A stretch of 64,000 bases of DNA from Euborellia annulipes (GCA_023213315.1 JAKCPI010002469.1:91738-155737); one strand, 5' to 3'; counted from the first letter of the stretch, positions 45,772 to 56,342 are shown. The notes: a model not told the origin generated them from the letters alone. Numbers and translations: made by a program.

Positions 45772-46051
45772 TTAAATATATCTATGACTAGTTAAGTCCG
45801 AATCGAGGTATTTTGAATACTATTATCTTATTCAAATATATAGATCTCGAAAAATATTTAGCTAATACAATAATTTGAAAGAAAATGAAAAAACGAAACG
45901 AATTTTTTATTTTAAATTAACTCCGTGTAGTAGTAGTAGGTAAAGCAAGTAAAATTAGACTGCTGCAAACACTGATCTTTTCCATCTTTTTGTATAGGTC
46001 CGAGACGTGTTCTAAGAAAAAACCAAGACCGAATAAACGCTTTACCAGTAA

Positions 46052-46447
46052 ATGTGGCGCTGGAGACGACTGCTCAGGATTCGTTGGGCGACCCATCGCA
46101 CCAATAGCTCTATCCTCGAGGAGCTGGGGGTGGAATTGAGCCTGGAGGCAATTGTTTCCGATCGAATCCTGCATAATGCTCAGAGAAATTGCCCTCGATA
46201 AGATCATTATAGCGAGCGAGCAAAATTCAGGAAAAAACCACTCAAATCACCATGGATTGACCAGTTGAAATCATTCACAGGCAGTCCGCTTCGGGTTTCA
46301 AAACCGTGGGCGTTGAATAGAGAGGAATGGCGTCTGACCGATGCAAGAACGATCTTTCCAATGACCATGACACGCCAACTTGACGCTTACGACTACGAGA
46401 AGCGAAGAGGAAGTCAATCTGCAATTCTTGTTATTCTCATCTGGTGA
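46052..46447 (+). pseudogene. LINE ORF2 C-terminal remnant, copy 1
   Basis: One frame with a TAA at about 46199. It reads MWRWRRLLRIRWATHRTN, SSILEELGVELSLEAIVSDR, then after the stop KSPWIDQLKSFTGSPLRVSK and NREEWRLTDARTIF. Order and motifs fit the tail domain after the reverse transcriptase in a LINE family common in animals. Confidence 0.65.
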
Positions 46448-46969
46448 GTTTATTTATTTTCTTACCTTTCCAGTATCATATGTGACCGTCCACACGAACA
46501 GTAATAAAAAAAGGAAATAGATTTTTTTGAACTTTTTTAGTAAATCGGCTCTCCTGAAAATTTAGCCCAATGAAGATTTGGTATCTTTTCATATGGACGG
46601 TCACATACCTGGTATATATATATATATATATATCGCCTGCTGATAAACATGGTGGCGAAAGTCTGAAATTCAACAATTAAAGAAAAGGCGTTTGAAAGTT
46701 TTATAAACATATAGATAGGCCTACATTTAAATAGCCGGGCAACAAACGAATAGCCCAGAATCAATGGCAAAGAATGGAAATATATTTTCGCCACTTTGGC
46801 AATCAAAAGAGAAGACGTTTTAACAACTTTTGGTAGGCTTAACTCAAAAATTGAATTTTCGAACTTTCGCCACTATGATTCTCAGCAGGCAATATATATT
46901 TACGGAAGGGTGTTGAAGGGCATTAACCATAAATAAAACACTCTCGATTCTCTGTGAATGTTCAAATGT

Positions 46970-47004
46970 TTCGGGCAAAATTTATTCACCCATCCTCAGT
47001 GAAC
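46970..47004 (-). ncRNA. Hammerhead-type ribozyme, core complete
   Basis: On the - strand: GTTCA, CTGAGGA, T, GGG...CCC stem II extended by AAT/ATT pairs, GAAAC, ATT, TGAAC. GTTCA/TGAAC is a perfect stem I. The usual ACGT has become ACAT, a CpG transition, so the short stem III is weakened. Confidence 0.6.
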
Positions 47005-47299
47005 AAATCTATTGAGAGAGTGTTAAGTCTCTATAATTATATATATGTAAGTCTTAGTTGGTATTTTATTCTACTACTTATTTTATTTAATTAAATAATA
47101 TGGTGATATATGAGTGAAGTTTATATAATATTAAAATTTGCTATTTTCATAGGTCTAGATACAATCAAATAATGATGGGGGTTTGAATATTCACGAGAGT
47201 ATTTTATTTTTGGCTGTCTGCACTTCCACATCCTTCCATATTTCCAGCCATTAAATTTTTTTGTTTATTTAATTAAATTCTAAGGAACTCTGCCATATT

Positions 47300-47385
47300 T
47301 CGGTTATGCTCGTGACCAGTGGCTCAGAGAGCTTGTCGCACCGGGGTACCGAGTTTGCTTCCCGTCCCAAGCGAGAAAAATTTAT
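47300..47385 (+). repeat. tRNA-derived SINE fragment, second family
   Basis: GTGACCAGTGGCTCAGAGAG, GAGTTTGCTTCCCGTCCC, agaaaaatttatttt. Sister of 10125-10205. Confidence 0.5.
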
Positions 47386-47404
47386 TTTTTAAGGCGACTT
47401 TTTT

Positions 47405-48420
47405 CCAAAAATAAGAGACTTTTGCACTAAAATTAATTATATAAAATCCCAAATAGAATTATCATTTAATTTGGATAGGGCCATTGTATGACAAAGTACA
47501 GAAAAAAATTTACAAAATTTCTTAATTGTCTAATATTTACTATTGGTGATTTTTTTTATTTAACCCCCCTCCTCCTCCCCTTCTACTCTCCAATATTTAG
47601 AGGGAGGGAGACAAATTAACTTTTTATATATTGATATATATTTTCCATAGTTCATTAGTTGATAATTTAAATAAATGTGCTGGCATATTAAATAATTTTT
47701 TATTTATTATCTCATGTTTTAGATTTTCGTTCCCCACCTCTTGACGATCGATGACTCCGCTTCCAGAGACTCTCGCTCTCAGTCAGGCTCGGACCTTAAA
47801 AACACGCACGTCGGTTCAACCGCCTCTCTCTTAACAGGTAAATAAACATCATTCAATTCTTTATCTCTTGTCAATTAATAATTAAATATGCCGAGAGGGT
47901 TGGAGGGGGCAAATTACTTTCTTATTTACTCTTCTATTCTCTTCGAGAAAATATAGATCTATACCATAGGAAAGTATTTAAAGTTAGAATAAAAAGATAA
48001 GTGTATCCTACTTAGCTAATACTTATTTAATAAGAGATGATTTTTAAGGGTCTTTCAAAATTACAATATGAAAAAATTTATTTATTAAATATTTAAAAAT
48101 TTCTTCTTAACATTCTAATGTAGAAAATATTTCTAATTATAATTAAAAAAATGATATGCTTTCTATATTGGTCCTATAGAAATGAATGGGAGGGCATTTA
48201 TATTAATAATTGAATTTTTTTATTCATTTTCTTTTTACTTTCTCTTACCTATATATGTTAATATATATTAATATCGTATTTTGTAGACGAGACAGTCCTA
48301 ATTATTCAGGCTTGCAGTTTCATTCGTCGTCCCAGGGTGTAGGTGGGTTTTGTAAATTAAAATGATTACTCAATTTTAATTATTTTATTTTCTCTCCTCC
48401 CAGTTCTATTTTTTCACTAA
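47405..48420. other. Stretch with one cassette and no gene
   Basis: AT-rich sequence around the type 2 cassette at 47723. A scrap of Rep-A end (tttctcttacctatatatg) lies at 48239-48258. Confidence 0.4.
47723..47838 (+). other. Exon-like cassette, type 2, copy 1
   Basis: Bounded by catgttttag and taacag|gtaaat. Contains gtcaggctcggacctt and cacgtcggttcaa. Downstream intron-like sequence (taaataaacatcattcaatt) is also shared with copy 2. Confidence 0.45.
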
Positions 48421-48606
48421 TAGTAGGGGAAAGTGGGGTAAAACCGTACCGTATTTAAATAAAATATATATATCACTTTTTAATTAAAAGAAAGAAATAA
48501 TTTCTATTTAATTCAGCCATCTCTCTAGAGGTTGGTTCAATAACTTGTTGATTTAAGTTTTTGAAATTCATATACAATAAAAGCCTTAATATAAATAAAA
48601 TATTAA

Positions 48607-49752
48607 TTAACACCTCTGGAACAAAGCCATGGAAATGAAAGGGGAAACATTGCAGTTGCTCTTGACATTTCGAAGGCTTTCGATCAGGTATGGCATAAAA
48701 ATCTTTATGCTAAACTTCCATCTTTTGGCCTATCCTCTGAGCTGTGCCAGTGGATCAAGAGCTTTCTAACGGAGCGAAAGATCTCGGTTGTAGTCGACGG
48801 TGTGTCTTCTATTCCGCATTCAATCAACGCAGGTGTTCCCCAGGGTTCTGTCCTCTCTCCCACCCTATTCCTTATGTACATTAACGATCTCATGGGAGTA
48901 ACCTCCAACCCAATTCATTGCTTTGCTGATGACAGTACCCTGCACTCAGTCAGGACTGGTGAAGCCTCATCCACTGGTCGTCTGGGGGCTGTGTCGTCGA
49001 TAAATGATGATCTTGGTCTCTTGGAGGAATGGGGAAACCTCAATCAAGTAAAATTCAATTCCCAAAAAACCCAATGTTGTTTAATTTCTAGACAAAAAAA
49101 TAGGATTTGCCCTCCCCTTATTTACAGCAATAATGGCCTCGAGTTCAAAGATTCATTTTCTGTTCTGGGAGTGACAGTTACATCTGATCTCTCCTGGAGC
49201 AACCACATCTCTTCTGTGGTTAAATCTACCGCAAGGAAATTGGGTTTCCTATTCAAAACGAAGCGTTACTTTTCCTCCCAACAACTCCTAATCCTCTATA
49301 AAGCCCAAATTCGGCCGTGTCTTGAATATTGTTCCCACCTTTGGCGAGGGGCGTCGAAAGACGCTCTCTCCTCCTTGGAAGCCATACAGAGGCGTGCAAT
49401 TAGACTGATAGGTGATTCTACCCTTACTGCATCCTTACAGTCACTAGATCATAGAAGAAGAGTATCTGCACTATCTCTCTTCTACAGGTATTACCATGGT
49501 CAATGCTCTGCCGAATTAAAATCAATTATCCCACCCAATGCAACATATTCACGGAACACAAGAGAGGCATCTTCCCAGCATCCCTATGCTGTTCAGATCA
49601 CGACTAACAGAACAAAACAATTTCATTCTTCCTTTGTCCCCATGACCTCCCGTGATTGGAACAAGCTCCCTGCGTCTATCTTCCCCAAAACCTACAATCT
49701 TCAGACTTTCAAGTCTAACCTCAACAGGCATCTTCTCAGTTCCCGCAATTGA
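48607..49752 (+). CDS. Non-LTR retrotransposon reverse transcriptase, 5'-truncated
   Basis: Open without stops for about 380 codons. It begins within the reverse transcriptase: LDISKAFDQVWH (motif A), NAGVPQGSVLSPTLFLMY (motif B), CFADDST (catalytic FADD), LGVTVTSDLSWSNHI (thumb side) and a C-terminal region ending NRHLLSSRN. The endonuclease and ORF1 are missing, so the copy is dead on arrival although its reading frame is clean. Jockey/CR1-like by these motifs. No start codon is assigned because the 5' end is a truncation point. Confidence 0.88.
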   Translation, partial: LTPLEQSHGNERGNIAVALDISKAFDQVWHKNLYAKLPSFGLSSELCQWIKSFLTERKISVVVDGVSSIPHSINAGVPQGSVLSPTLFLMYINDLMGVTSNPIHCFADDSTLHSVRTGEASSTGRLGAVSSINDDLGLLEEWGNLNQVKFNSQKTQCCLISRQKNRICPPLIYSNNGLEFKDSFSVLGVTVTSDLSWSNHISSVVKSTARKLGFLFKTKRYFSSQQLLILYKAQIRPCLEYCSHLWRGASKDALSSLEAIQRRAIRLIGDSTLTASLQSLDHRRRVSALSLFYRYYHGQCSAELKSIIPPNATYSRNTREASSQHPYAVQITTNRTKQFHSSFVPMTSRDWNKLPASIFPKTYNLQTFKSNLNRHLLSSRN

Positions 49753-49847
49753 GTTTCCCCTTTATGCTTCTCCTTTTGTTTTTATTTTCTTCCTGGCTGC
49801 ATGTGACTATTGGTCATTATAGGTCTTCGGACCTTATGCACCCATTC

Positions 49848-49874
<27 letters not shown>
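48607..49874 (+). mobile_element. 5'-truncated LINE insertion with poly(A) tail
   Basis: Coding part, a 96-base 3' UTR, and an uninterrupted run of 26 A at 49849-49874. Long pure A tail and clean frame suggest a recent insertion. I could not fix a target duplication. Confidence 0.8.
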
Positions 49875-49878
<4 letters not shown>

Positions 49879-50043
49879 GTTTACTATTTAAATAAATTAT
49901 TATTTTTAGATAAATGTAAATAAATAACATTTTTATTTAACAAAATTTTGAACTAAGTTAGGTGGGATTAATAAAAAAAAAAATATTTGTTTCTTTTAAT
50001 TAAAAACTAAGATCGCTATGTAATTTTAATGGGCAAAAATGTA

Positions 50044-50360
50044 CAGTGAGGGGCAATATCAAGTCCCACCCATGACTTTTCTACTGGTGTTTATTTATAC
50101 CTATATTAACATTTTGGAGGAAAACATGCGCGACAAGGGTTTTTTGTCTGGTAAGGTCCACGGGCAGCACAGGGCACCCCAGAGCAGCCCGAGGGCTACC
50201 TTAGTTTGCACACAGCCAGGGAGGTAGTAATTTCCTAAGTGTTTGATTCAAAATTGGGCATCCATGGGCAAGTTGCCTAGTGTTTCTTTCAAGTAAGGGT
50301 TTGAACAGGGAGGTTTGAACCATGAAAGTTTCCCTTAAAAAATATATAATATAAATCTAT
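50044..50360. mobile_element. Rearranged mariner-type MITE copy C
   Basis: The left terminus (CAGTGAGGGGCAATATC) is present, then an unrelated block at about 50113-50225, then an internal MITE segment in the opposite orientation (gtttgaaccatgaaagttt). The right terminus is missing. Confidence 0.5.
50113..50225 (+). repeat. GC-rich repeat shared with 62.65 kb, copy 1
   Basis: gggttttttgtctggtaagg, gggcagcacagggcacccc, gtttgcacacagccaggg. Type unknown. It has short internal direct repeats (cagcccg). Confidence 0.6.
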
Positions 50361-50580
50361 TTAATAATCTAATTTAATTAAAAGAAAGAATACATTTTTT
50401 TTATTAATCCCGCGTTTCAAAAAACTTTTAAATCAACAAGTTATTGAACCAACCTGTAGAGAGTCAGCTGAATTAAATAAAAATTATTTCTTTCTTTTAA
50501 TTAAAAAGTGATACATATATTTTATTTAAATATTAAAATAAATAAATTCAAAATACTTAACAAGTCATAGGTATATTTAA

Positions 50581-50730
50581 CAAGACTGTGAGTGTTTTTT
50601 ATTGATGAGGGTCCGGTGGCCTGGTGCAATGGATAGCACGCCTATGCCCCGGAAAGGTGGAGATCCTGGGTTCGATTCCCGGGGGCCATGGGATGTTTGG
50701 CCTCATCAATAAAAAACACTCACAGTCTTG
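50581..50730. mobile_element. TTAA-flanked hairpin element carrying a tRNA-like sequence
   Basis: Perfect 30-bp inverted ends (CAAGACTGTGAGTG... / ...CACTCACAGTCTTG) with TTAA at 50577-50580 and 50731-50734. The centre (50612-50690) resembles a tRNA: 7-bp acceptor with wobble, D arm GTGC/GCAC, anticodon arm, T arm CTGGG/CCCGG with B box GGTTCGATTCC. U33 is missing, so it is not a normal tRNA. A short copy with the same TTAA flanks is at 45725-45771. Confidence 0.65.
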
Positions 50731-51230
50731 TTAAATAATTTTTTACCTATTTAATTCCAAAAATTTAATTTTTTCTTATTTAAATATAGAGTATTTTCTC
50801 TCTAATTTGCTAATTATATTTTTTTTCCTTTTTATTTTCAGAATTTCTTCCAAGATGCATCTTATTATTTTAATCACTAATTTTAATTATCCTTCTATAG
50901 GCCTACTAAGACTCTGAGCAAAATTTGACTTCGAATTTTATTTTACGCTTGATTTAAAATTGTTTGTTATCTTTTTACTAATTTCTGACCGACGGAGTTA
51001 TTATTTATATTTTTTTCGATTTTAATATTTTCCACTTTTATTTACCAGTCAGAAGTTCTAAATTTTTTTAGATCAGTGGAGAGTTTATGATTTGGGAATC
51101 AAGAATTTATTTTTTTATAAATAACTTAGGCCAATTAAAAATTATTACAAATTAAAATCTCTTTTATTTATTTAATGAGACTTCATAATCTCTATATAAT
51201 TACAATATAAATGCATTTTTTTGTTTACAG

Positions 51231-51337
51231 ATATGCGGATGGATCAAGGATTCGTAAGAGTGCATTGGTAGCCTGGTCTTCGTAAGACGAACTTGCGAAT
51301 ATAACGTTGACGAGAGAGAAGACTACACAATCTTTGT
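51231..51337 (+). other. Exon-like cassette, single
   Basis: Strong acceptor tttgtttacag and donor aatcttt|gtgagt enclose 107 bases rich in cttcgtaagacg-type repeats. Stops in all frames, so untranslated if spliced. Confidence 0.35.
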
Positions 51338-51504
51338 GAGTATAAAATATTCAATAATTTATTGAGCCCATTTCTCTTACTAGTGCAATTGCCAAAATTC
51401 TTTTAGACTTTATCAATATATAATTATTTATCATAATTTTGATGGGGAGAACAAAGCAGTTGGAGCAATGAAACAAAATCTCATCAGTTACTTAAAAAAA
51501 TACT

Positions 51505-52655
51505 TTAATTACACTTTGCTACAAGAAAAAAAACCCCGGGAAAATTCCTTCAGATTCTTAAGTCTCCTGAATCCAAATATGACCTCCGTTTTCCCCCACC
51601 ACGTACCGTTTTCGGGGGGTAGCCCACTACTTATTTCCACCCCTTTTCGTTAATTATAGGGCCACAAAAAAATTTGGAGGGATGAAAAGGAATATTTTAG
51701 CCTAAACATTTCTTCAGAAGGTGTAGAGAAGTGAAATGTTAAAAAACATTAACATTTGGATCCAAGGGGGGGATGTGGGGGAGGATTTTCTCCCTTAAAA
51801 TGCAAAAAAATCATTAAAAATGATCGATTTTTTGTGATTTTTCCAATTTTTTCACTGATTTTCTACATATTCCAGCTGACAGACCCACCTCACCCTTCCT
51901 TAAACATCCCTCAACTAAAAAAAAATATATAGGACAAAGCGGGTGGGGTGTGGGCGATTCCGAAGCCCTTGTAAGAAGAATTTTTTTCAATTATTGACAA
52001 GAAATAATTTCTACCCCTCTAGATAAAATATGGAAATATTGAAGAACATAGAAGAATCCGTATATTTAACTTTAAATTTGTAAAGATCAGCCCAAAAAAA
52101 TGAAAGTTAACCCCATATTTGCCAATTTGACCAACTGAGCTGTGAATCTTCCATCTTCTTGCAAGGGCTTCGGAATCGCCACACCCCCCCGCTTTGTTTA
52201 TATTTTTTAGTGAGGGATGTTTAAGGAAGGGTGAGGTGGGTCTGTCAGCTGGAATATGTAGAAATCAGTGAAAAATTGTGAAAAATCAAAAAAATCGATC
52301 ATTTTTAATGATTTTTAGCATTTAAGGGACAAAATCCTCCCCCACATCCCCCCCTTGGATCCAAATGTTAATGTTTTTTAACTTTTCACTTCTCTAGACC
52401 TTCTGAAAAAATGTTAAGACTAAAATATTCCTTTTCATCCCTCCAAATTTTTTTCGTGGCCTTATAATTAACGAAAAGGGGTGGAAATAAGTAGGGGGAT
52501 CTCCCCTGAAAACGCTACGTGGTGGGGGAAAACGAAGGTCATATTTGGATTCAGGAGGTCATTTTACTTAAGAATCTGAAGGAATTTTCTTGGGGCCAGA
52601 AACAAAGTTTCATTTTGTAGCACAGTGTTATCCATCCCCACCTAAAGTAATATAA
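51505..52655. mobile_element. DNA element with about 500-bp inverted arms
   Basis: The left arm 51505-51990 and right arm 52143-52655 match throughout, e.g. aagggcttcggaatcgcc at the inner ends and cactttgctacaa / ttgtagcacagtg at the outer ends. Only about 150 bases separate the arms. No transposase and no clear target duplication. Confidence 0.75.
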
Positions 52656-52899
52656 AGAATATACAGCGTTGTCGTCGGTGTATATTTCTTAATTTTCCAA
52701 GCCAACTCAGACGTAGGATAAATACATTTTTGTCAGAAATTTTTATTTCATTGCTGCAATCTACTTTGAACCTGCCTCATCATAATTAATTGATTCACAC
52801 TTTTCTCAAATTTGACTAATCAATCCAGATGTTCATTTTCTTTTATTTTTAAAATAATTATGATTATTATCAGAAGCATTTCTCATAATGCAGCTTCGG

Positions 52900-53180
52900 C
52901 AAACAAATTTAAACAATTGTTTTTTTTTAGGCTATTTCGCTTTTATTTAAGCCTCTTCAGTCATTGCAAATTTATTGGAGGATATTTTGCATTATATATA
53001 TGTTACGCTGCTTTTTTCGTAAGATGGGCATTTCGGCAGAGGGCTTGCCGAATTTCATGAAATAAGCAATTTCGTCGATTCGGCGTAACATATATATAAT
53101 TCATAATCACCTCCAATAAATTCTCAATGACCTAAGGCCTGAAGATGCTTAAATAAAAGCTTAAAAATTAAACATCCCAC
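52900..53180. mobile_element. Inverted element with degenerate hammerhead-like cores
   Basis: The left arm on the - strand has CTGAAGA, GCTT..AAGC, GAAAT (52928-52963). The right arm has CTGAAGA, T, GCTT..AAGC but lost GAAAC (53135-53165). The centre has an inverted tatatatgttacgc / gcgtaacatatata and a palindromic cggcaagc-like core. Confidence 0.5.
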
Positions 53181-53551
53181 CTTTATTCGTAAACAAATAC
53201 AATTGTTTCAATTTATTTGCTAACACTTATTCTTCATTATTACCTTAAATGGCTAGATTAATACAAATTTTATTTTCACATTTCTGGATTCAAATTAAAG
53301 ATAATGAAAATATGAAATATAATGAAACAAGGTGCACCTTAATATTCTAATACAATAATTTGATCAAGAGACATCAAAAAATGCAAAAACGAAACTAATT
53401 TTTTATTTTAAATTAACTCCGTGTATTAATAGGTAAAGCAAGTAAAATTAGACTGCTGCAAACACTGATCTTTTCCATCTTTTTGTATAGGTCCGAGACG
53501 TGGACTGTTCTAAGAATAAACCAAGACCGCATAAACGCCTTTTACCATTAA

Positions 53552-53936
53552 ATGTGGCGCTGGAGACGACTGCTCAGGATTCCTCGCACCCATAGCTCTA
53601 TCCTCGAGGAGCTGGGGGTGGAAATGAGCCTGGAGGGAATTGTTTCCGAACGAATCCTGCATCATGCTCAGAGAAATTGCCCTCGATAAGATCATTATAG
53701 CGAGCGAGCAAAATTCAGGGAAAAAACCACTCAAATCACCATGGATTGACCAGTTGAAATCATTCACAGGCAGTCCGCTTCAGGTTTCAAAACCGAGGGC
53801 GTTGAATAGAGAGGAATGGCGTCTGACCGATGCAAGAACGATCTTTCTAATGACCATGACACGCCAACTTGACGCTTACGACTACGAGAAGCGAAGAGGA
53901 AGTCAATCTGCAATTCTTGTTATTCTCATCTGGTGA
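53552..53936 (+). pseudogene. LINE ORF2 C-terminal remnant, copy 2
   Basis: Paralogue of the 46.05 kb copy with a 14-base-scale deletion near 53580 and an added G near 53720 that shift the frame. The last part (DQLKSFTGSPLQVSKPRALN) is intact. Confidence 0.65.
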
Positions 53937-53965
53937 GTTTATTTATTTTCTTACCTTTCCAGTAT

Positions 53966-54385
53966 CATTTGTGACCGTCCTCATGAAAAGGTACCAAATC
54001 TTCATCGGGGTCAAAATCTAGTTTTTCTGCTTTCTGTATAGAACAAGCCGGTATTTTTACTATTTTTTTTTATCATTTTTTGTTTGGAAAATATGAATTT
54101 TTAAAATATTGGTTATGAAAAACCTAGTTTAGAGAAAAATGAGTTTAAAGTTTGTTTAGTTCCTTTTCTCTTATCTCACCTTTGTCTTGTTTTTTCAATT
54201 TTTTTATATAAAAAACATCGAATCGGATGAATCAAATATTTCATCATACAAGTATAAGATGAAGAACTAGAGAATCGGAATCAATAATAAAAAAAAAAAA
54301 ATCAATTTTCTTGAACTTTTTTACTAAATCGACTCTCCTGAAAATTTAGCCCAGTGAAGATTTGGTACCTTTTCATGTGGAAGGT

Positions 54386-54390
<5 letters not shown>
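53966..54390. mobile_element. Hairpin element with about 38-bp inverted ends
   Basis: tgtgaccgtcctcatgaaaa and its near-reverse complement enclose about 350 bases of AT-rich sequence. The copy at 46478-46608 is deleted to about 130 bases. Confidence 0.6.
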
Positions 54391-54417
<27 letters not shown>

Positions 54418-54418
<1 letters not shown>

Positions 54419-54596
54419 CGCCTGCTGAGAATCATGGTGGCGAAAGTCTGAAATTGAACAATTAAAGAAAAGGCGTTTGGAAGTTTTATAAACATATAGA
54501 CTACATTAAATAGCCGGGCAATAAATGAATAGGCCAGAATCAATGACAAAGAATGGAAATCGGACTTTCGCCACTATGATTCTCAGCAGGCAATAA
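54418..54596. mobile_element. Second hairpin element
   Basis: tcgcctgctgagaatcatgg / gattctcagcaggca with gcgaaagtctgaaatt inside. The copy at 46633-46892 is in the other duplication unit. Confidence 0.6.
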
Positions 54597-54660
54597 TATA
54601 TATTTGGATGGAAGGGTGTTGAAGGGCATTCAGCCATAAATAAAACACTCTCGATTCTCT

Positions 54661-54705
54661 GTGAATGTTTCGGGCAAAATTTATTCACCCAGCCTCAGTG
54701 AACAA
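54661..54705 (-). ncRNA. Hammerhead-like motif, truncated copy of 46970
   Basis: Paralogue in the duplicated segment. GAAAC and stem II are kept. The 3' half of stem I is deleted and the 5' core reads CTGAGGC, so it is inactive. Confidence 0.5.
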
Positions 54706-55014
54706 ATCTATTGAGGGAGAGTTAAGTCTCTATAATTATACCATGGTATATAACACTAAGTCTTAGTTGGTATTTTATTCTACTACTTATTTTATTTAAT
54801 TAAATAATATGATGATATATGAGTTTGAAAGTTTTTCTAATATTAAAATTTGCTATTTTCATAGGTCTAGATACAATCAAATAATGATGGGGGTTTGAAT
54901 ATTCACACAAAGTATTTTATTTTTGGCTGCATGCACTTCCACATCCTTCCATATTTCCAGCCGTTAAATATCATTATATATATATATATATATATTTGCC
55001 ATTTTCAATAAAAA

Positions 55015-55665
55015 AGGGGGACCAGCACGGTGCTGGTCACACCAGATTTTTTGTGTCGAGATATATTTAGTTTCCCATAGCACCTTAGTTTCAAACTTGC
55101 ATTTTAAATGTTGACTGCTTGAAATAAACTATGGTTATTTTTCAAAATTTTAATCTCATTGATTTATGAATTTTAAAAAAAATCCTTGGAGGGAATTTTG
55201 AGAAAATCGAAAAAAACTGAAAAAGTACATCAGTAAAGTACTAGTACTTTTTGGCCGATTTTGTTCAAAAGCTTATTTTGAGATTCTTCAAAGGTACCTA
55301 AGTTAAATATAAAATTTCAATCCGGTAGCTCAATTCCTTCATGCTAAAAATCTGTCCACACACACACAGACATACACATACACACACACACACACACAGA
55401 CCAATTTGCGGGACCCACTTTTTTGGACTCAGGGGACCTCAAAACATGTATATCCATCAAAATCTCGACATGGAATTTTTGACATGATCGCAATACTTTC
55501 TCTCTCTATAATATTTCATATATAGGGTACGAGAAAGTAAAAATTACAGAGAGGACTCCCCTATGTATAAATATTTTCCCATGTTTATAAATTTTACATC
55601 TTGAATTTGAATATATCGGTGGAAACTAAATATATCTCGACATAAAAAATAAAAAAATTTTGAAA
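55015..55665. repeat. Rep-A copies in opposite orientation
   Basis: 55020-55543 is on the - strand with a CA microsatellite at 55356-55400. 55555-55650 is a short + strand piece (cccatgtttataaattttac to tatctcgac). Confidence 0.6.
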
Positions 55666-55753
55666 ATATCTTGTACGTGTTAATCGGCTTATAGGTTAGA
55701 TAATACAATAAGATAGGAATTAATATTAATAAATAAATATTTGTTTGTTTCAG

Positions 55754-56007
55754 AAGAGTGCTCTTTAGACAAACAGAGCAAAGCCCCTGAGTTGCATTCA
55801 CGTCGAGCTAGGAGCAAGTCGGCTGAGCTCATGCGCTGATTTAGCTAGAATAACACACACCTCTACTTCCTTCCAATTGTAAAGTATTTATTTGATTGAC
55901 ATATTTGAAGCTGAGAGAAGAAAGCACACAAGTCTTTTAGTTGCATTCAAGTGGAACGAAGGGCCAGTCGGTTCAGCTCCGGAGTCTTTCTCTGCCATCA
56001 GGTAGCC
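55754..56007 (+). other. Exon-like cassettes, type 3
   Basis: Two related blocks: tttcag|aagagtgctc...gcattcacgtcgagc (55754-55850) and tttagttgcattcaagtgg...gccagtcggttcagctcc, ending catcag|gtagcc (55935-56007). A third relative is at 60622. Confidence 0.4.
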
Positions 56008-56299
56008 CTATTTACTATTATTTCCTTTAATTATTTGATTATGAAATGCTACACAAGCTGCCAGACTCTCTCTCTCTTTCCCTGTGACTTTATAATATTA
56101 CTGATATCGCTAAAATGCTTTCACAAAAAATATTAAAATTTATTATCCACTCCATTCACGATTAACTGTGAAGAAATTTGTAAATAATTCAGCTTGAGGA
56201 TTTTTATATTTTTACCTTTTCATTTATATATTTATTTTTAATAAGAGAGTAAAAATGAGAAATGCAGCTAAGGTTATTTCTTTATTTGGTTAATTCACA

Positions 56300-56342
56300 C
56301 AGCTGACGTTTCGGTTCCGTGTTTGAACCATCTTCAGAGCTG
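56300..56342 (-). ncRNA. Hammerhead-type ribozyme, complete (left arm)
   Basis: On the - strand: CAGCT, CTGAAGA, T, GGTTC...GGAACC, GAAAC, GTC, AGCTG. Core and stems I and II are intact, and stem III is reduced to ACGT. It faces left, away from its partner at 56511. Confidence 0.75.

Larger units (their letters stand above)
45675..47270 (+). repeat. Segmental duplication, copy 1
   Basis: Colinear with 53311-54965: aaatataatgaaacaagg, the LINE remnant, two hairpin elements, the hammerhead motif and gcacttccacatccttcc. It differs by an inserted TTAA hairpin and a shorter first hairpin. Confidence 0.75.
48424..50530. mobile_element. Inverted-repeat element interrupted by the LINE
   Basis: Arms of about 105 bp (48465-48567 and 50411-50525), e.g. 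cactttttaattaaaagaaag against ctttcttttaattaaaaagtg. Between them lie the LINE, a rearranged MITE and a block shared with 62.65 kb. Outer limits are approximate. Confidence 0.55.
53311..54965 (+). repeat. Segmental duplication, copy 2
   Basis: Same order as 45675-47270. It contains the longer version of the hairpin at 53966-54390 and the truncated hammerhead motif at 54661. Confidence 0.75.

Noticed and set aside
48705..48908. - strand ORF over the LINE
   Set aside because: Antisense shadow of the reverse transcriptase frame.
50612..50690. Functional tRNA gene
   Set aside because: The anticodon loop lacks U33 and the anticodon stem has a mismatch; it lies inside a mobile hairpin element.
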